Source: Arthonia radiata (lineage: Eukaryota; Ascomycota; Arthoniomycetes; Arthoniales; Arthoniaceae). Taken from it: 64,000 bases of DNA. The position numbers and the translations under genes were made by a program. Below are positions 22,861-35,559 of this stretch, piece after piece. Numbering within the stretch: the first letter of the stretch is position 1; each line of letters starts with the position of its first letter. Location: assembly GCA_002989075.1 (NCBI GenBank), contig PSQN01000004.1, positions 1,302,001 to 1,366,000 of the forward strand, in the 5' to 3' direction. The notes under the pieces are model-generated. The model worked only from the letters and a program-made list of their open reading frames with translations. It did not search any database and had not been told where the DNA came from.

Positions 22861-24451
22861 TAATAACCTCGATAGCTTTATACAACGAGCAAAGAAGATC
22901 GACGACAGTAACTTTAAAAGATAAATAGAAAAGAAGAGTAACCCTACTAATAGGTTCTATAAAACTAAGAATCGAGCAAACTTACAACAAGACCGAGACG
23001 ATCCGATAGAGTTAAATTTTATAAGACCTTAAGAGAAACTAAACAATTAGAAAAGAGGACATAGAATAAAGAATAAGCTATACTTATATTACGGGAAACT
23101 AGAGCATTAAGTTAAGAAATACCGTTCTAAGAAACAACAGTTTAATAGTATCGAACGAGGTAGACGTAATAACTAATCTTAGAAACCCTGCTCTCTGCAA
23201 CAATAGTTTAATATAACTATCCTAGTTACTATAGCTAGGGAACAACTTAACTAATATCTAAATTAGATAAGCTTACTTATTTATATAGAAGACTTTTAGC
23301 TAAAATATCTTACTAGCCTAAACTCTGTATAGAGACGAGCGTTTAACTACTTAAAATTAGAAACAGATTTACCTTAACTAATTCTAAAGAACCTAAGAAA
23401 GAAAAACCGACTAAATCTATACAAACTCTATTAGAATTAGATTGAGATTATTAGTTATAGAAGAAAATAAAGGAACAATAAATAGAATAAGAATAACAAT
23501 ATCTATAGAACTAAAACAACATTAACTGTACTATTCTAAGGTATTAAATATAGAGTACCGTTATACTACATAAAACACTATCTTAAACTACGTGCTACAA
23601 TAATAATTATACAATTTACAAATTTAACAAACTAGAGTTAAAATAGTAGCTAAAGAAACTAATATCTCTAAAATAAGATTTAATATAAAAACTAGGCCTT
23701 ATTTAAGGACGATCTAGAACACTTTATTTAAAAACTTAAGAAGAATTTAAGAAAGAATAGACCGTAGAAGCTAAGTAAGATAGTAACTATAATAGGTTAT
23801 AGACAAAATAACGACTTAAAGACAAAAATATAGATTCTAATAGTATAGAATCCTCTCTTAAAAACAATACTAACTAGAAAGAGCAGACTCTAACTTATTA
23901 GAAAGAAATAATATAGAGACTTTATTAGTTAGCCTTCTACAATAGAAAGTTAAGCGCTAATAAAGATATTTACAATATCTTAGAATATATTTACTTATAT
24001 CTACAATAACTAGTAAACTATCTTATTAGAGATTTAAAATTATATAGTTAGTACTAATACCTTTGACTAACAATATATAACTTATAAATATAACGAGTCT
24101 TAACTAGCAATAGTTATATAATTAAAGTAGAGATCGTAAACAATAAACTAGACGTTATAATAAAAGTAGTACTAGAATACCTTATACAGAAATTCTTATA
24201 GTAAATTAACCGATAATAGATTTTAATATCTAAAATACTCTAGAACGTATATAATTAATAAAGAAAAGACTAAATCAACTGCTTTAAGAATAGTAGTACC
24301 GGCTTATTTAACGATTAGACCCTCTAAAAGTCTAGCTTTATACAAGCTCGGCTACCTATAGAATATATTTATACACTTAGATAACAATAAACTACAGGAA
24401 TATTAAAATTATAATTAATTTAGACGCAATAAATAACTTTATTTCGATACA
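22861..24451 (+). mobile_element. Fragment C0: gag and start of protease of a chromovirus, truncated
   Basis: From about 22860 (SFIQRAKKIDDSNFK-like) the sequence follows the gag of H, with the CCHC knuckle at 23081 mutated and the protease motif (IINLDAINNFIS) near 24411. It then stops abruptly at the LTR of C2. The knuckle-to-protease distance is 1,330 bases against 1,385 in H, a 55-base net difference. The middle part (about 23190-23450) does not align with H and lacks its LLAAFSNRW segment. It is a separate, older or divergent family member with no 5' LTR in view. Stops are abundant. Confidence 0.7.
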
Positions 24452-24923
24452 TATTACAAAAGCTAAGTCTAGAACGGCTAAGCAAACCTCCGAGCATTAA
24501 TACCTACTACTCGCTAGAACGCTAATAAATACTAGCGTATTTTTAGCTAATAAAACCTCTTTAGCCAACAGCGGCCAAAGTAGATACATTAGGCTAGAAA
24601 GCTGCGGTTATTTATAAGAATATTAGTAGCTACGACGGCTCTAAAGAACCTTTTTTGTATCTTAGACTATATAGCTAGACTAATAGCTAACCTTAAAATA
24701 GACTTTAGTTTATTAACTTAATATTTAAATATAAGTTTCTTAACTATATTTAAGTAACGTACTTTACTTTCTATCTACTCTAGTTAAGTCTCTCTTACCT
24801 TCTATAATTTATTTCGTCTTTCCTATCTTTTAGTCTCTAGTATACAAAACAACTACTATTAAGGTCGATAAGTATATAAGATAAGTAAGCCTTAGTTTAG
24901 TTCTCTTAGCAACTAGCGTTATA
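24452..24923 (+). repeat. Left LTR of C2 (C1-type U3)
   Basis: Starts TATTACAAAAGCTAAG, the inverse of the C1 LTR end, and ends GCGTTATA followed by CTTTAATAAACTCGC. Its U3 matches C1 and not the right LTR of the same unit. Confidence 0.8.
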
Positions 24924-24965
24924 CTTTAATAAACTCGCTATAAAAGTAGAGAAAGTAGATTAATT

Positions 24966-26978
24966 ATATCTACTACTTTGATACTTAATAGTTATAACGC
25001 TGCAAATAGGCTGGCTAACAAGATAACCGCTATAAATAAGATATTAAACATTAATATTAAGATAGATAAGAGCTTCTTAAATAAACGTTTTAAACTTACT
25101 TTATTTCTAATACGCTTAGCTATATACTTTAAAACTTATAAGAATTAGTTTCTAAATAATAGTACTATAGTTTTATTTGCCGTATTCTATATAAATAGTA
25201 AAGTATATAAATAGTTTAACTTCTATTTTAAAGACTATCTTTATAAGATATCTAATAAACGATAAGAGAAGACTAACGAACTCTTCTCTAACTTTGCTAC
25301 ATTTTAGCAAAAGCTTCGATAAATGTATAGAGATACTAATTTTAAACGTACCGCTGTATGCAAACTTAAGACACTCTGTTAAATAAAACTAGCCAGCCGA
25401 TACGCCGCTAAGTTTCTATAATATACTAACTAAACTAAATAGAATAAGGAACCTCTAATCGACGCCTTTTATAAAAACTTAAAGAACTATATTAAAGAGA
25501 TTATCTATATCCGCGGAGAGAAGTTTATTAAACTAGAAAAGTTTATAGAACGAGCTAAGAAAATCGACGACAGTAACTTTAAACAACAGTTAGAAAAGAA
25601 GGAAACTAACTTAAATAAGTTTATTTAGACTTAGAGTAAGTATAACTTACAATAAGATTAAAGTAATTTAATAGAGTTAGACTTTATAAAGCTCTATAAG
25701 AAACTAAATAACTAGAAATAAGAATATAGAATAAAGAACAAGCTATACTTATATTACAGAAAACCAGAGCATTAAGTTAAAGAATACTGTTTCAAAAAAC
25801 AATAGTTTAATAGTATTGGTAGAAATAAATATAATAATCGATCTTAGAAACTCTATTTTTTACAACAATAGTTTAATATAACTACTTAGATATAAAAGAA
25901 CAACGGTTGTAATAAGACAATAAAATTGCTAGCAGCCTTCTCCGACCGCTAGTATATAGATCTAACTGGAGGTCGTTCTCTTTAAGAATTAGATCTCTTA
26001 TAGAAGATTATTTAGAACTAGTATAAGTACGTTACTAAACTAATTAAGAAGTAGAAGAATATTTACTAAAGTACCTTCTGTAACTAGAAAGATACTTACT
26101 AGACTTTCTCTAACAAAAAGTACGATAAATAAAACTTATTTAACTTATATAAAAACTAGAATATAGACAGTAAGTTATAAAAAAAAATAAAGAAACGACA
26201 AATAAAATAGAAACAATAAAATCTATAGGACTGAAATAATATTAACTATACTATTCCGAGGCAATAAATATAAGATACTGTTATACTATATAAAACACTA
26301 TTCTAAACTACGTACTACGATAACGATTGTACGATCTATAAATCTAATAAACTAGGGTTAAAATAATAGTTAAAGAAACTAATATCTTTAAAACAAGATT
26401 TAATATAAAAACTAAGCCTTATTTAAGAACAATCTAGATTACTTTATTTAAAAATTTAAAAAGAATTTAAAAAATAATAGACTATAGAAGCTAAGTAAGA
26501 TAGTAACTACAATACGTTATAAATAAGATAACAACTTAAAGACAAAAATATAGATTCTAATAATATAGAATTCTTACTTAAGAACAATACTAACTAGAAA
26601 GAATAAGCTTTAATCCGTTAAAAAGAAATAATATAGAGACTTTATTAGTTAGCCTTCTATAATAAAAAGTTAAGCGCTAATAGATATATTAACAATATTC
26701 TAAAATATATTTACTTACGTCTACGATAACTAGTAAATTACCTTATTAAGGGTTTAGAATTGTATAGTTAGTACTAATATCTTCGATTAACAATATATAA
26801 CTTATAAATACAATGAGTCTTAATTAGCGATAGTTATATAATTAAGATAGAGATCGTAAACAATAAACTAAACGTTATAATAAAGATAGTACTAAAACAC
26901 CCTATACAGGAATTCTTATAGTAGATTAATCGACAATAAGTTCTAATATTTAGAATACTCTAAAATATATATAATTAA
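24966..26978 (+). pseudogene. C2 gag, start codon lost
   Basis: Begins ATA-TCT-ACT-ACT at 24966 (ATG in H). The frame shows a gag region with LIRLAIYFKTYKN and YIRGEKFIKLEKFIERAKK, a zinc-knuckle remnant LYLYYRKPEH near 25750 (Cys to Tyr), and then a long extension, as in H, to about 26978. Interruptions are TAG/TAA and coincide with many of the stops in H. The 2,165-base distance to the protease codon is identical to C1 and H, so there are no net indels in gag. Confidence 0.75.
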
Positions 26979-29900
26979 CAGAGAAAAGACTAAACCGACT
27001 GCTTTAAGAGCAGTAGTACCGGCCTATCTAACAGTTAGACTCTTTAAGAGCCTAGCTCTGTGCAAGCTCGGCTTTTTATAAAATATATCTGTATACTTAG
27101 ATAACAGTAAACTACAGAAACATTAAAATTATAATCGATTTAGACGTAATAAGTAACTTTATCTTAATACGCTGCGTTAAAAAGTACTAGATATAAATAT
27201 AAAAGAAGCAATTATTCTATATACTGTTTAAATTTTAAGAAGCAAAGAGAAGAGTTGACTATAAGACTTTACTAATAGATATAACAATTAAAGACTATTA
27301 GAAAGAAATTACTTATAATATTATAAATATTAACTAGTACTACGCTATACTAAGTATACTTTAGTTACAACAATATAACCTAAAAGTAGATTAGAGAACT
27401 AAGAAACTCCTCTTTACTAAGTATAAGCACTTTAAATAAAAGTTGTTCTATAAAATAAATACTCTATAAGCTATCTTTAATAGTAAAAATAAGAAGCGCA
27501 ATAAAGAATTTATATAAATTAGTACTACTATACTTTAATACTTAAATATCTTATAAGAAGAATCTAACGTAGTATCTTGTCTATAGCTAACTATACGTAA
27601 ATATAGACAAAAAATAACTGTACGCTAACGATTCTATACAACAATAAGTACTTAGTTAATTACTAAGATACTAGAGAAATACAATCAATTCTGATATCTA
27701 TTCGAGGAAGCTAAGCTAAACTTAGCTCTTCTAGAATACAAACTATAAGATTATACAATACCTTTATAGAAAGGCAAAATGCTAATATTTAATTTAATAT
27801 ACTCTCTATTAAAAGCAGAAAATTAAGCGCTCCGCGACTATTTTAATAAAAACCTTAAGAAAGAATTTATTAGAAAATTAACATTATTAGCCGAATATCC
27901 GATACTCTTCGTACTAAAGAAGAATAGTAAACTACAACTCTACGTAGATTATAGATAATTAAATAGAGTAACTATTAAGAACCGATATCCGCTGCTATAT
28001 ATTAATAAAATTATAAATTATAAATTAACTATATAATATATAGTAGTTTACTAAGTTTAATCTATAAGAAGCTTATAATCTAATCTATATAAAGGAGAAT
28101 AAAGAGTAGAAGACAGCCTTCTATACTAGATATAGACTTTTTAAAGTATTGTATTATACTCTTTAGGCTAATAAACACATTAGTATTATTTTAGAAGGTA
28201 ATTAACAATATACTTAGTAATTATCTAAATATATTTATAACTACTTATTTAAACGATATCCTAGTATATAGCTGTACGCTAGAAGAATATAAAGAATATA
28301 TTAAGAAGGTATTAGAAAGATTAGTACGTACCGATTTATAAATTAATATTGAGAAAACCTAGTTTTACTAACAATCCGTTGAATTTCTTAGATTTATAAT
28401 TACCGAGTACAGTCTTTAAATAAAAGATTTAAAGATCTAATCTGTTTTAATTTAGCCTATATTAAAGAATATAAAACAATTATAATAGTTTTTTAGTTTT
28501 GCTAACTACTATAGACGATAGATATTTAACTTTAGTCGAATTATAGCACCGCTGTCTTAACAGATAAAATAATTGATAGAATTCTTTTAGACGTAAAAAG
28601 AATAATTAGTATTTAAAGAGCTTAAGAAAGCTTTTAAGATTAAGTCTGTACTAGCAATATTTAACTCTAATCTACCGATTATTATAGAAACAGATACGTT
28701 AGACTATATAATTAGAGTATATATAAGTTAAAACAATAAGGAAAGAAAGCTTAAACTAGTAGCTTTTTACTTAAGAAAGATATTATTTATAGAACAGAAC
28801 TATAATATTTATAATAAAGAGCTTTTAGCTATTATAGCAGTATTCGAGATATAGCGAGCTTATTTAAAAGAAGCAAACTATATAATTATAGTATATATAA
28901 ACTATAAGAATCTAACTTATTTTACGATAATAAAGAAACTTAACTACAAATAAGTTAGATAGTTAAAAACTATAGCTCTATACAACTTTATTATTGCTTA
29001 CAAGAAGGGTTCTAAGAACAATAAAGCCGACGCTTTAAGCTAACGTTCCGATTATCTTAATAACAAGAAATACGTTAAGTATACAATATTTTAAGAATAT
29101 AATAATAAGATTAAATACAATTAATTAGCTATAACAACCGAGTTTGTTATTAAACTAGATAGCCAAATCTTAGATATTCTAAATAACTCTAAAACCTACT
29201 AGAAAAACGAGAAACGACATCTAAAATTAACTAAGAACAATAAGAGCTATTATAAATTCTAAGGTAAAGTCTACGTCCTAAGAAATTTAATCTAATATAT
29301 TATTAGTAACTTCTACAATAACCTAACAAAAGAATATAAAGGCATTAATAACATTATAGAAAAAATTATAAGAATCTACTGTATCTTAAGAATCCAACAC
29401 TACGTTAAGAATTATATCTAAAAATACAACGTATACGTAAGAACTAAGCATCTAAGATATTTACTATATAGTAAACTATAGCTACTAGAAATACTTAAGA
29501 GACTATAGTATATAGTTTTACTAGACTTTATTACTAAATTACTAATCTCTAAGGATTTACTTATAGAAGTAGCTTACAACGCTATTCTAGTTATATACAA
29601 TAAACAAATAAAGTATATATACTTCGTATCTTACAAGAAAGCTAGCAACTTAGAACAATTAGTATATATATTCCTTTAAATTATCCTAGCTAACTATAGA
29701 CAACCACAAAGAATTATCTTTAATAGAGATTAGAAATTCGTCTTACGATTTTAAATATCCCTAATATAGCAATTAGAAACAAAATAAAAAATATCTATCT
29801 TATTTTATCTGTAAACAGACGGACAGACAGAACAAATAAATTAAACACTAGAACAATATCTCCGAGCGTATATTAACTACTAGTAAGACAACTAGGTATA

Positions 29901-30520
29901 ATTACTATTAGTAGCGCAAGCCGTATATAATAATATAAAGAACAATATAACGAAGATAACTCTGTTTTATACCTTATATAGCTATTATCCTCTTTAAAGA
30001 AGATAACTATAGAATACTATAGAAAATAAAACAGCTATACGTATAGCTACAAGTATAAAAACTCTGTACTAGTAGTTAAAGTTCGACAGCGAGTTTATTA
30101 ACAAACGAACTAGAAAGTAGTATAACAAGTTAAAACTATTCTAAATACAAATATAAAAGAAGGGAAAAGAGCTTACTTGCTTATAAGAAACTTAAAAACT
30201 ATTAGATTAAGTAAAAAACTCGACTATACTAAGATAGAACCTTTTAAAATCTTACAGCAATTAGAATTTATAATATTTAAACTTAAACTCCTAAAGATAA
30301 TAAAAATATATTCTATATTCTATATAGCGCTGTTAAAGCTAGCCTACTCTTAAGAAGTAGAACGACTCAACCTAGAAATCTTTTCTAACAACTAGAAACC
30401 CGAGTATAAGGTCGAAACGATTCGAGCTTATAAACAATACCGAGGTAAACGACAGTACCTTATAAAATAGAAAGGATACTCTAAATATAAGAATTAATAG
30501 AAACTAAAATAAAACCTAAC
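26978..30520 (+). pseudogene. C2 pol: protease, RT, RNase H, integrase, chromodomain
   Basis: Protease IIDLDVISNFI begins near 27131, in the -1 frame relative to gag. Reverse transcriptase (LYVDYR, PKKN-type fingers) spans about 27840-28480, with active site Y-L-N-D near 28248-28260. Between 27938 and 28501 the copy is 8 bases longer than H, owing to a small AAATTATA-type tandem duplication near 28010, which shifts the frame. RNase H lies near 28680-29040, integrase near 29350-30130 and a chromodomain at about 30402-30515 (EYKVE, QYLIK, KGY). It is inactive through stops, a frameshift and an Asp-to-Asn change. Confidence 0.78.
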
Positions 30521-30690
30521 TAACTATAAAGATACCGTTTAACGATATTAGAACTAGAATATTAATCGGTTGTAGCAGCATTAATACTCTAATTTACTAT
30601 CTAATGCGCCCTGCCGGCACCTAGATTACCCTTAAACAAACTAGCTTACTACGTTACAGGTCTACTACCTAACTTCGGATACTACAGAAA
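30520..30690 (-). pseudogene. C2 remnant of the convergent accessory frame
   Basis: On the minus strand, the last 55 or so codons before the TAG at 30520-30522 align with the accessory frame of G: PKLGSRP, ASLFKGNLGAG, YSSSNIVK, YLYS-stop. Upstream the similarity fades and the region to the polypurine tract is shorter than in C1. The stop lies tail-to-tail with the end of pol. Confidence 0.5.
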
Positions 30691-31002
30691 AACAACAACG
30701 AGGTATACTATCTACCATCAATACCCGTAAATTACAACTCTTCCTATTCTAAGTATACATTGAATATATTGCCTTTCTAAACTAAACTACGCACTACTTC
30801 TTAGTCGATATATATCTAGAACAAGAAGGTATTTTAATACCGTAGACTTTAATTAGCAGGTATTAACTATACTTTTTATTAGAACTCGCAGTAACAGACT
30901 TTATACGAGGTATAGCGACTTACAGATTAGTTATAAAAGAAGGGAGAAGACGTAACTTATAGGTATTTAATGAGCTAAGGGTTAATTGAGGACAATTTAA
31001 CT

Positions 31003-31018
31003 AAAAGAGGAGGGATTG
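31003..31018 (+). other. Polypurine tract of C2
   Basis: AAAAGAGGAGGGATTG directly precedes the right LTR and matches the inverse of the tract beside the 3' LTR of C1. Confidence 0.65.
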
Positions 31019-31489
31019 TATTACGGATACTAGCTTTAGATAGACTAGCGTACGTTTAAGTATTAACTACCGCTAGTTATTTTAGCTCTACTAGCATTAT
31101 TTCCGACTAAGTCTACAAACCTGTTATAGATATTATCGAACAAGACGGCTATAAGAGCCTATATTCCTTATAAATCTAATATAGATATTATAAAGTTAAT
31201 AAATATAAAGAAACTTTTCTATGTACCTTAAACTATATAGCTAAACTAATAGTTAACCTTAAAATAAACCTTAGTTTATTAACTTAACATTTAAATATAA
31301 GTTTCTTAACTATATTTAGATAACGTACTTTACCTTTTATCTATTCTAGTTAAGTCCCTCTTACTTTTTATAATCTATCTCGCCTCTCCTATCTTTTAGT
31401 CTTTAGCACATAAGATACCTTCTACTAAGGTTAATAAGTATATAAGATAAGTAAGCCTTAGTTTGGTTCTTCTAGCAATCGGCGTTATA
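31019..31489 (+). repeat. Right LTR of C2 (H-type U3)
   Basis: Starts TATTACGGATAC, the RIP form of TGTTACGGGTACC at the start of the H LTR, and shares the CTAGCATTATTTCCGACTAAG segment with H. It ends GGCGTTATA. It does not match the left LTR of C2 in U3. Confidence 0.8.
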
Positions 31490-33666
31490 CTTCTATTTAT
31501 TATTCTAGTTTTAGTATCTTTTAATTTAATAATAGTAACTAGGCTAACTAAAGCTATAATATTTACTAAGTTTAGTTAATTTCTATTAATACTAATAAAA
31601 ATAGTAGTTTTTATAACTACTATAGCTCTACTTTTATATATCTTAATAATAAAAGTTAACTTACTTTTACTATGTATAAGCGTTAGTAAGAATAAGATCT
31701 TTATATTATTTATAGTTATAACTAGTACTACTATAATAAATGTTTGTATATTTACTTAGTTAATATTAACTAATTAAATAAGCCTAATAGTTAAGAAATT
31801 TTAGCTTCTTAACTAAAGATTAAAAATAAGTTATCTTTTAACTTAAAAAATATCTAGTTTCTATATAAAGATATATATAGAGATATTCTTTACTTATTTC
31901 TTTAAATTTAACCTTTTAAGTTTTATTAACTAATACTAAGAATATTCTTTTGAATAATACAAGAGGTTTTAATTTTACTTATACTAATATTTAAGCTTAT
32001 ATTAACTATTAAGTTTAAATAAAAAAATATACTTTATTTAACTTCTATTTTTCTTAATTCTAGCTATTTATCTATAGAATTTATTAATTCAAAGTTTATA
32101 TAATATTAAGGCTTCTTAATTTACTATCTCTATAAATTCTATATATTAACTAACTTTAAGAATAATATATATATTTATATTTAAGTTAACTAAGTAGCCT
32201 ATATTACTTTATAGATAAGCTTTTATATTAAATAATATTACTATCTTATTATTACTAACCTTTTTAATAAACTTATCTTTTTAGCCTTCTATAACTAAAG
32301 AATTATAATATTATCTTATAGTATAGCTAAAATACTCTTTATTTTAATTTTAATTTTAATTTCTAATATTATAGTATTCTATTTACTAGTACTATAGTCT
32401 ATATTATTCTTAATAATCTATATAGCTATAAAGAAGAGCTATATACTTCTAGTTCTACTAATTTAAAGTAAATTAACTTTATTATAAAAAGTATAAGTTA
32501 AAAGTTTAAAAGATATTGAAACTTAAACTTTAAAAAAAGGAAGATAAGTAGTAAAAGCTTATCTTAGCTTCTTTATCTTTAATTACTAGTAATCTTAGTT
32601 TATTAAGTACTTTTAAGTAGCTTAGTCTATTAATTTTATATTTCTTAGCTACTTTTTAGTAAACTAAACCTATTTTTAAGTCTATAGTTATATTAGTATA
32701 AACTATCTCTATTTAAAGATTTTAAATTTATATTTAAGTTATATTAGTATAATCTATCTCTAGAGTTTCTATTTTATTAAGTACTTTTAAGCGGCTTACT
32801 CTTTAAGCTTTAAGTTCTATAGTAGCTAAGATACTAGCTATTTTTAAATTTAAGTTTCTAGCTATTCTTTAATAGGCTATTTTTAGTTTTAAGTCTATAG
32901 CTACTCTTAAGTAGGTTATCTATTTATTAACTACTTTTAAGTAAATTAACTTACTACTATTAATATCTTATTATTATATTCTCTATATAGAAGCTACTTT
33001 ATTTATATTACTAGCTTATTAAGAATATTAAATATATTCTATATTAGTTAAATAGATTTAAGCTATTATAAATAAACCTTTTAAGCCTTAGTTTAGTTTT
33101 AATTAAGAAGATATAAATTAGTTCTACTTATTGATAGAGTTATAAGCCTTTTATAAAGTATTTTCTATAAAAGCTATAAAAACCTTTTTACTATATTATT
33201 AGTATAATTATAAAATTAAGTTTAAGCTTAGTTTAAAACTATTCTATAGTTTATTATACTCTTATAGCTAATTTAAAGTAAAGACGTTACTTTAATAGTT
33301 TAAAGAAAATCTTAATTCTAGCTTTATCTATACTAGCTATAATTTAGCTATATCTTTAGTTTTATTTATTTAGAAGCTTAATAGTAATTTTAAAGTTTAT
33401 ATTAAAATAGTAATAGAATACCTAATAGCTTCTCTATATTAAAAAAACTCTTAATCTCTAAATTTAAGATACTTAAGCGTTCTTTATTTTTTAAGAAGCC
33501 CTAATTAAAGATCTGTATCTTACTAATTACTATAAGTATAATTATCTAAAGATAAGAAGCGTTGGTAGCTACTAAAAATATTTAGAAGGTATTATTTAAA
33601 AAGGAAATATATAAAAAATAGAAGTAAGCTTTAATATAAGTCTATAAGGCTACTAGATCTAATAAT
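31490..33666. repeat. Very AT-rich unassigned block with short imperfect repeats
   Basis: Nearly 2.2 kb with almost no CA, TG or GC-rich words and no frame I can read. Between about 32595 and 32960 a motif like TTAAGTACTTTTAAGTAGCTTA recurs (near 32609, 32778, 32895 and 32938), so an old minisatellite or a decayed Thr/Lys-rich repeat protein is possible. The base composition is more extreme than in the neighbouring elements, suggesting older or repeated RIP. It may be the target DNA that later elements entered. Confidence 0.5.
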
Positions 33667-34081
33667 TATTAATTAGATGCAGGGAAGAAGAAGAATACTA
33701 CTACAAAGAGTAGAAAGACGAGATTAGCTTAAGACTAGTATAATACTTAGGCTTAGTATAGGTACAATACTTAGTAGCAAGGAGAAGCTGTTGTTATATT
33801 GTCTGTCTTGTTAGCTAGAATCCTCTAGAGAGATTCTAGCTTATATATCTAAGTTTAGCGGCCTATATAGAACTTACTAGATATCTGTTCTTTTAATAGA
33901 GGCTAGATAACCCGTAACTTACTATATAAGATAGTAATTCTGTTTATTTAAAACTATTAGTCTTTAAGTCTATTTTATATTGTTTTAGACTATAGGTTAG
34001 CTATCTAGAACAAGTCGTACAATGCTTCTTTTTGTCCTAGACCCGGGCTACTAGGCCCGACTCTTTAGGTAAAAGGCTTGT
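33667..34081 (-). repeat. 3' LTR of D, left part
   Basis: Matches the inverse of the B LTR (AGGGAAGAAGAAGAATACTACTAC onward in short pieces) up to AAAAGGCTTGT, where element E enters. The rest of this LTR continues at 41527. Confidence 0.85.
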
Positions 34082-34743
34082 TGTAACGCTAAGCGGCTGT
34101 AACCGCTTTACTTAGTTTTATTCTATGCTAAGGGTAATATAATCTTAGAAGGAAGATAATTATTAAAATATCTAACTCGAAAGAGGAGATTAAGAAAGCA
34201 AGGGACAAACTATAAGTCTTAAACAAAGGACTTAGTCGGTAATATAATAAGCTAGAAGATATACTAAGGCCGTATAGAAAAGCTCTCTTAAAACTCGGTC
34301 GCTCTATTTATACGCTAACGTAGCTGTAGAGTCCTATCTCGCGCTAATACTTATAAGAATTGCTTATAGCTTACTAATTACGTTACAGCAAGATAAACTA
34401 ATTAAATTTAATATCTTAAAGTTAATATTAAACAATAATACTAATTCTAAATATAAATATAAATTTACAGATAGCTATTTACTAAAGTAGATATCTATTC
34501 TATTTATATAGTCTATATAGTTCGTTACGTTTATTATATACTTTATATTTCTGTTAATTTAGACAAATAGTACGTTTATCTTGTTTATAAGTATCGCTTC
34601 GATCTATACGATCGTTACGTTTTATATATATACTTTTTATCGTTCTTATTTAACTTATATTGTATATTAGCGTTGTATATATTTATTTGTTAGTATTACT
34701 AATTTAAGTATATAGTAATATTTCTACTTAGCGTATTATAATA
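34082..34743 (-). repeat. 3' LTR of E
   Basis: A 662-base LTR paired with 40871-41526 and, inverted, with both LTRs of F. Confidence 0.87.
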
Positions 34744-34820
34744 TTAGTCTCTCTTTAGAACAATTTATTCTTAAACGTTCTTAAATGTTTTACTTCTCTC
34801 GTACTTATTTTCTTGTTTAA

Positions 34821-35042
34821 TACGTTTATCTGCTATATCTTTTAAGCGCCGAAACGATACTAATAGTAATAAAGCTTAAAAACGTATACGTACCGATATA
34901 TACGCCTCTTATTTTATTTAGTCTAAACTACTTGTCGTCCGTAGTTCTATTGCAATGTCTACTTGTTTCTAGTATTAAGCCGCTAGCGAGACGTATTATA
35001 TTACTCTATACCTTAAGAAGTCGTATACTCGATATTATAGTA
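34821..35042 (+). other. Stop-free antisense frame in the 3' region of E
   Basis: Seventy-four codons without a stop, antisense to pol, in DNA where the pol frame is broken often. The predicted peptide is hydrophobic with basic patches (LSAETILIVIKLKNVYVP, SSIKPLARRI). The same frame is open for 86 codons in F (58514-58771). No ATG and no known domain. It could be chance, because RIP makes stops only at certain codons. Confidence 0.3.
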
Positions 35043-35559
35043 TAAGTCGTAAGAAAGACTATAATATTTAACTTAACGTTAAAGAGTATAAGTCGTTCTC
35101 TTTTTTTGCTATAAGATTGTTATTTAACGTTTCTTATAGTTTATTATTTATCTAAGATCTTTAACGCGAAGGCTTATTTTTACAAGTTACTTCTAACTTA
35201 GCTCTAAAATTTAGAGAAAGAAATATTTTTAATACAGAAGAAGCAAAAAGATATATTTTCTTAGAATATCTCCTTCTTATATAAGTAAAATAAGGCTATT
35301 AGTATAGATAAACAGGTTTCTTCTGTCTATAAGTTATATAATATTAGTAATTTAGTTTTTAATTTTAATAGGCCGAACACCGATAGATTTTTTAATAGAT
35401 CTTAGTTACAATCTACTAAGACGCTAGTTAGTTACAATAGTAAGTCTACTAGTTAAGGTATAGAAAGTAGTATTAATATCTCTAAAAATATTAATTAATG
35501 TTAATTATAGTACTTCCTTACTCTTCTTAGTACGTTAAGTATATTAAATACTAGTTCTT

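Larger units (their letters stand above)
24452..31489 (+). mobile_element. Element C2: chromovirus with mismatched LTRs, RIP-mutated
   Basis: A 7,038-base plus-strand unit with left LTR 24452-24923 (472 bases) and right LTR 31019-31489 (471 bases). The right parts of the two LTRs are alike, but their first about 200 bases (U3) differ: the left one matches C1, the right one matches H. The five-base flanks also differ (ATACA on the left, CTTCT on the right). Since a new insertion has two identical LTRs and a target duplication, this is likely a recombinant of two family members. Internal order is gag, pol with chromodomain, remnant accessory frame, polypurine tract. Confidence 0.85.

Noticed and set aside
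32595-32960. CRISPR-like array
   Set aside because: Units are imperfect, unevenly spaced and in fungal RIP DNA; no regular repeat-spacer structure.
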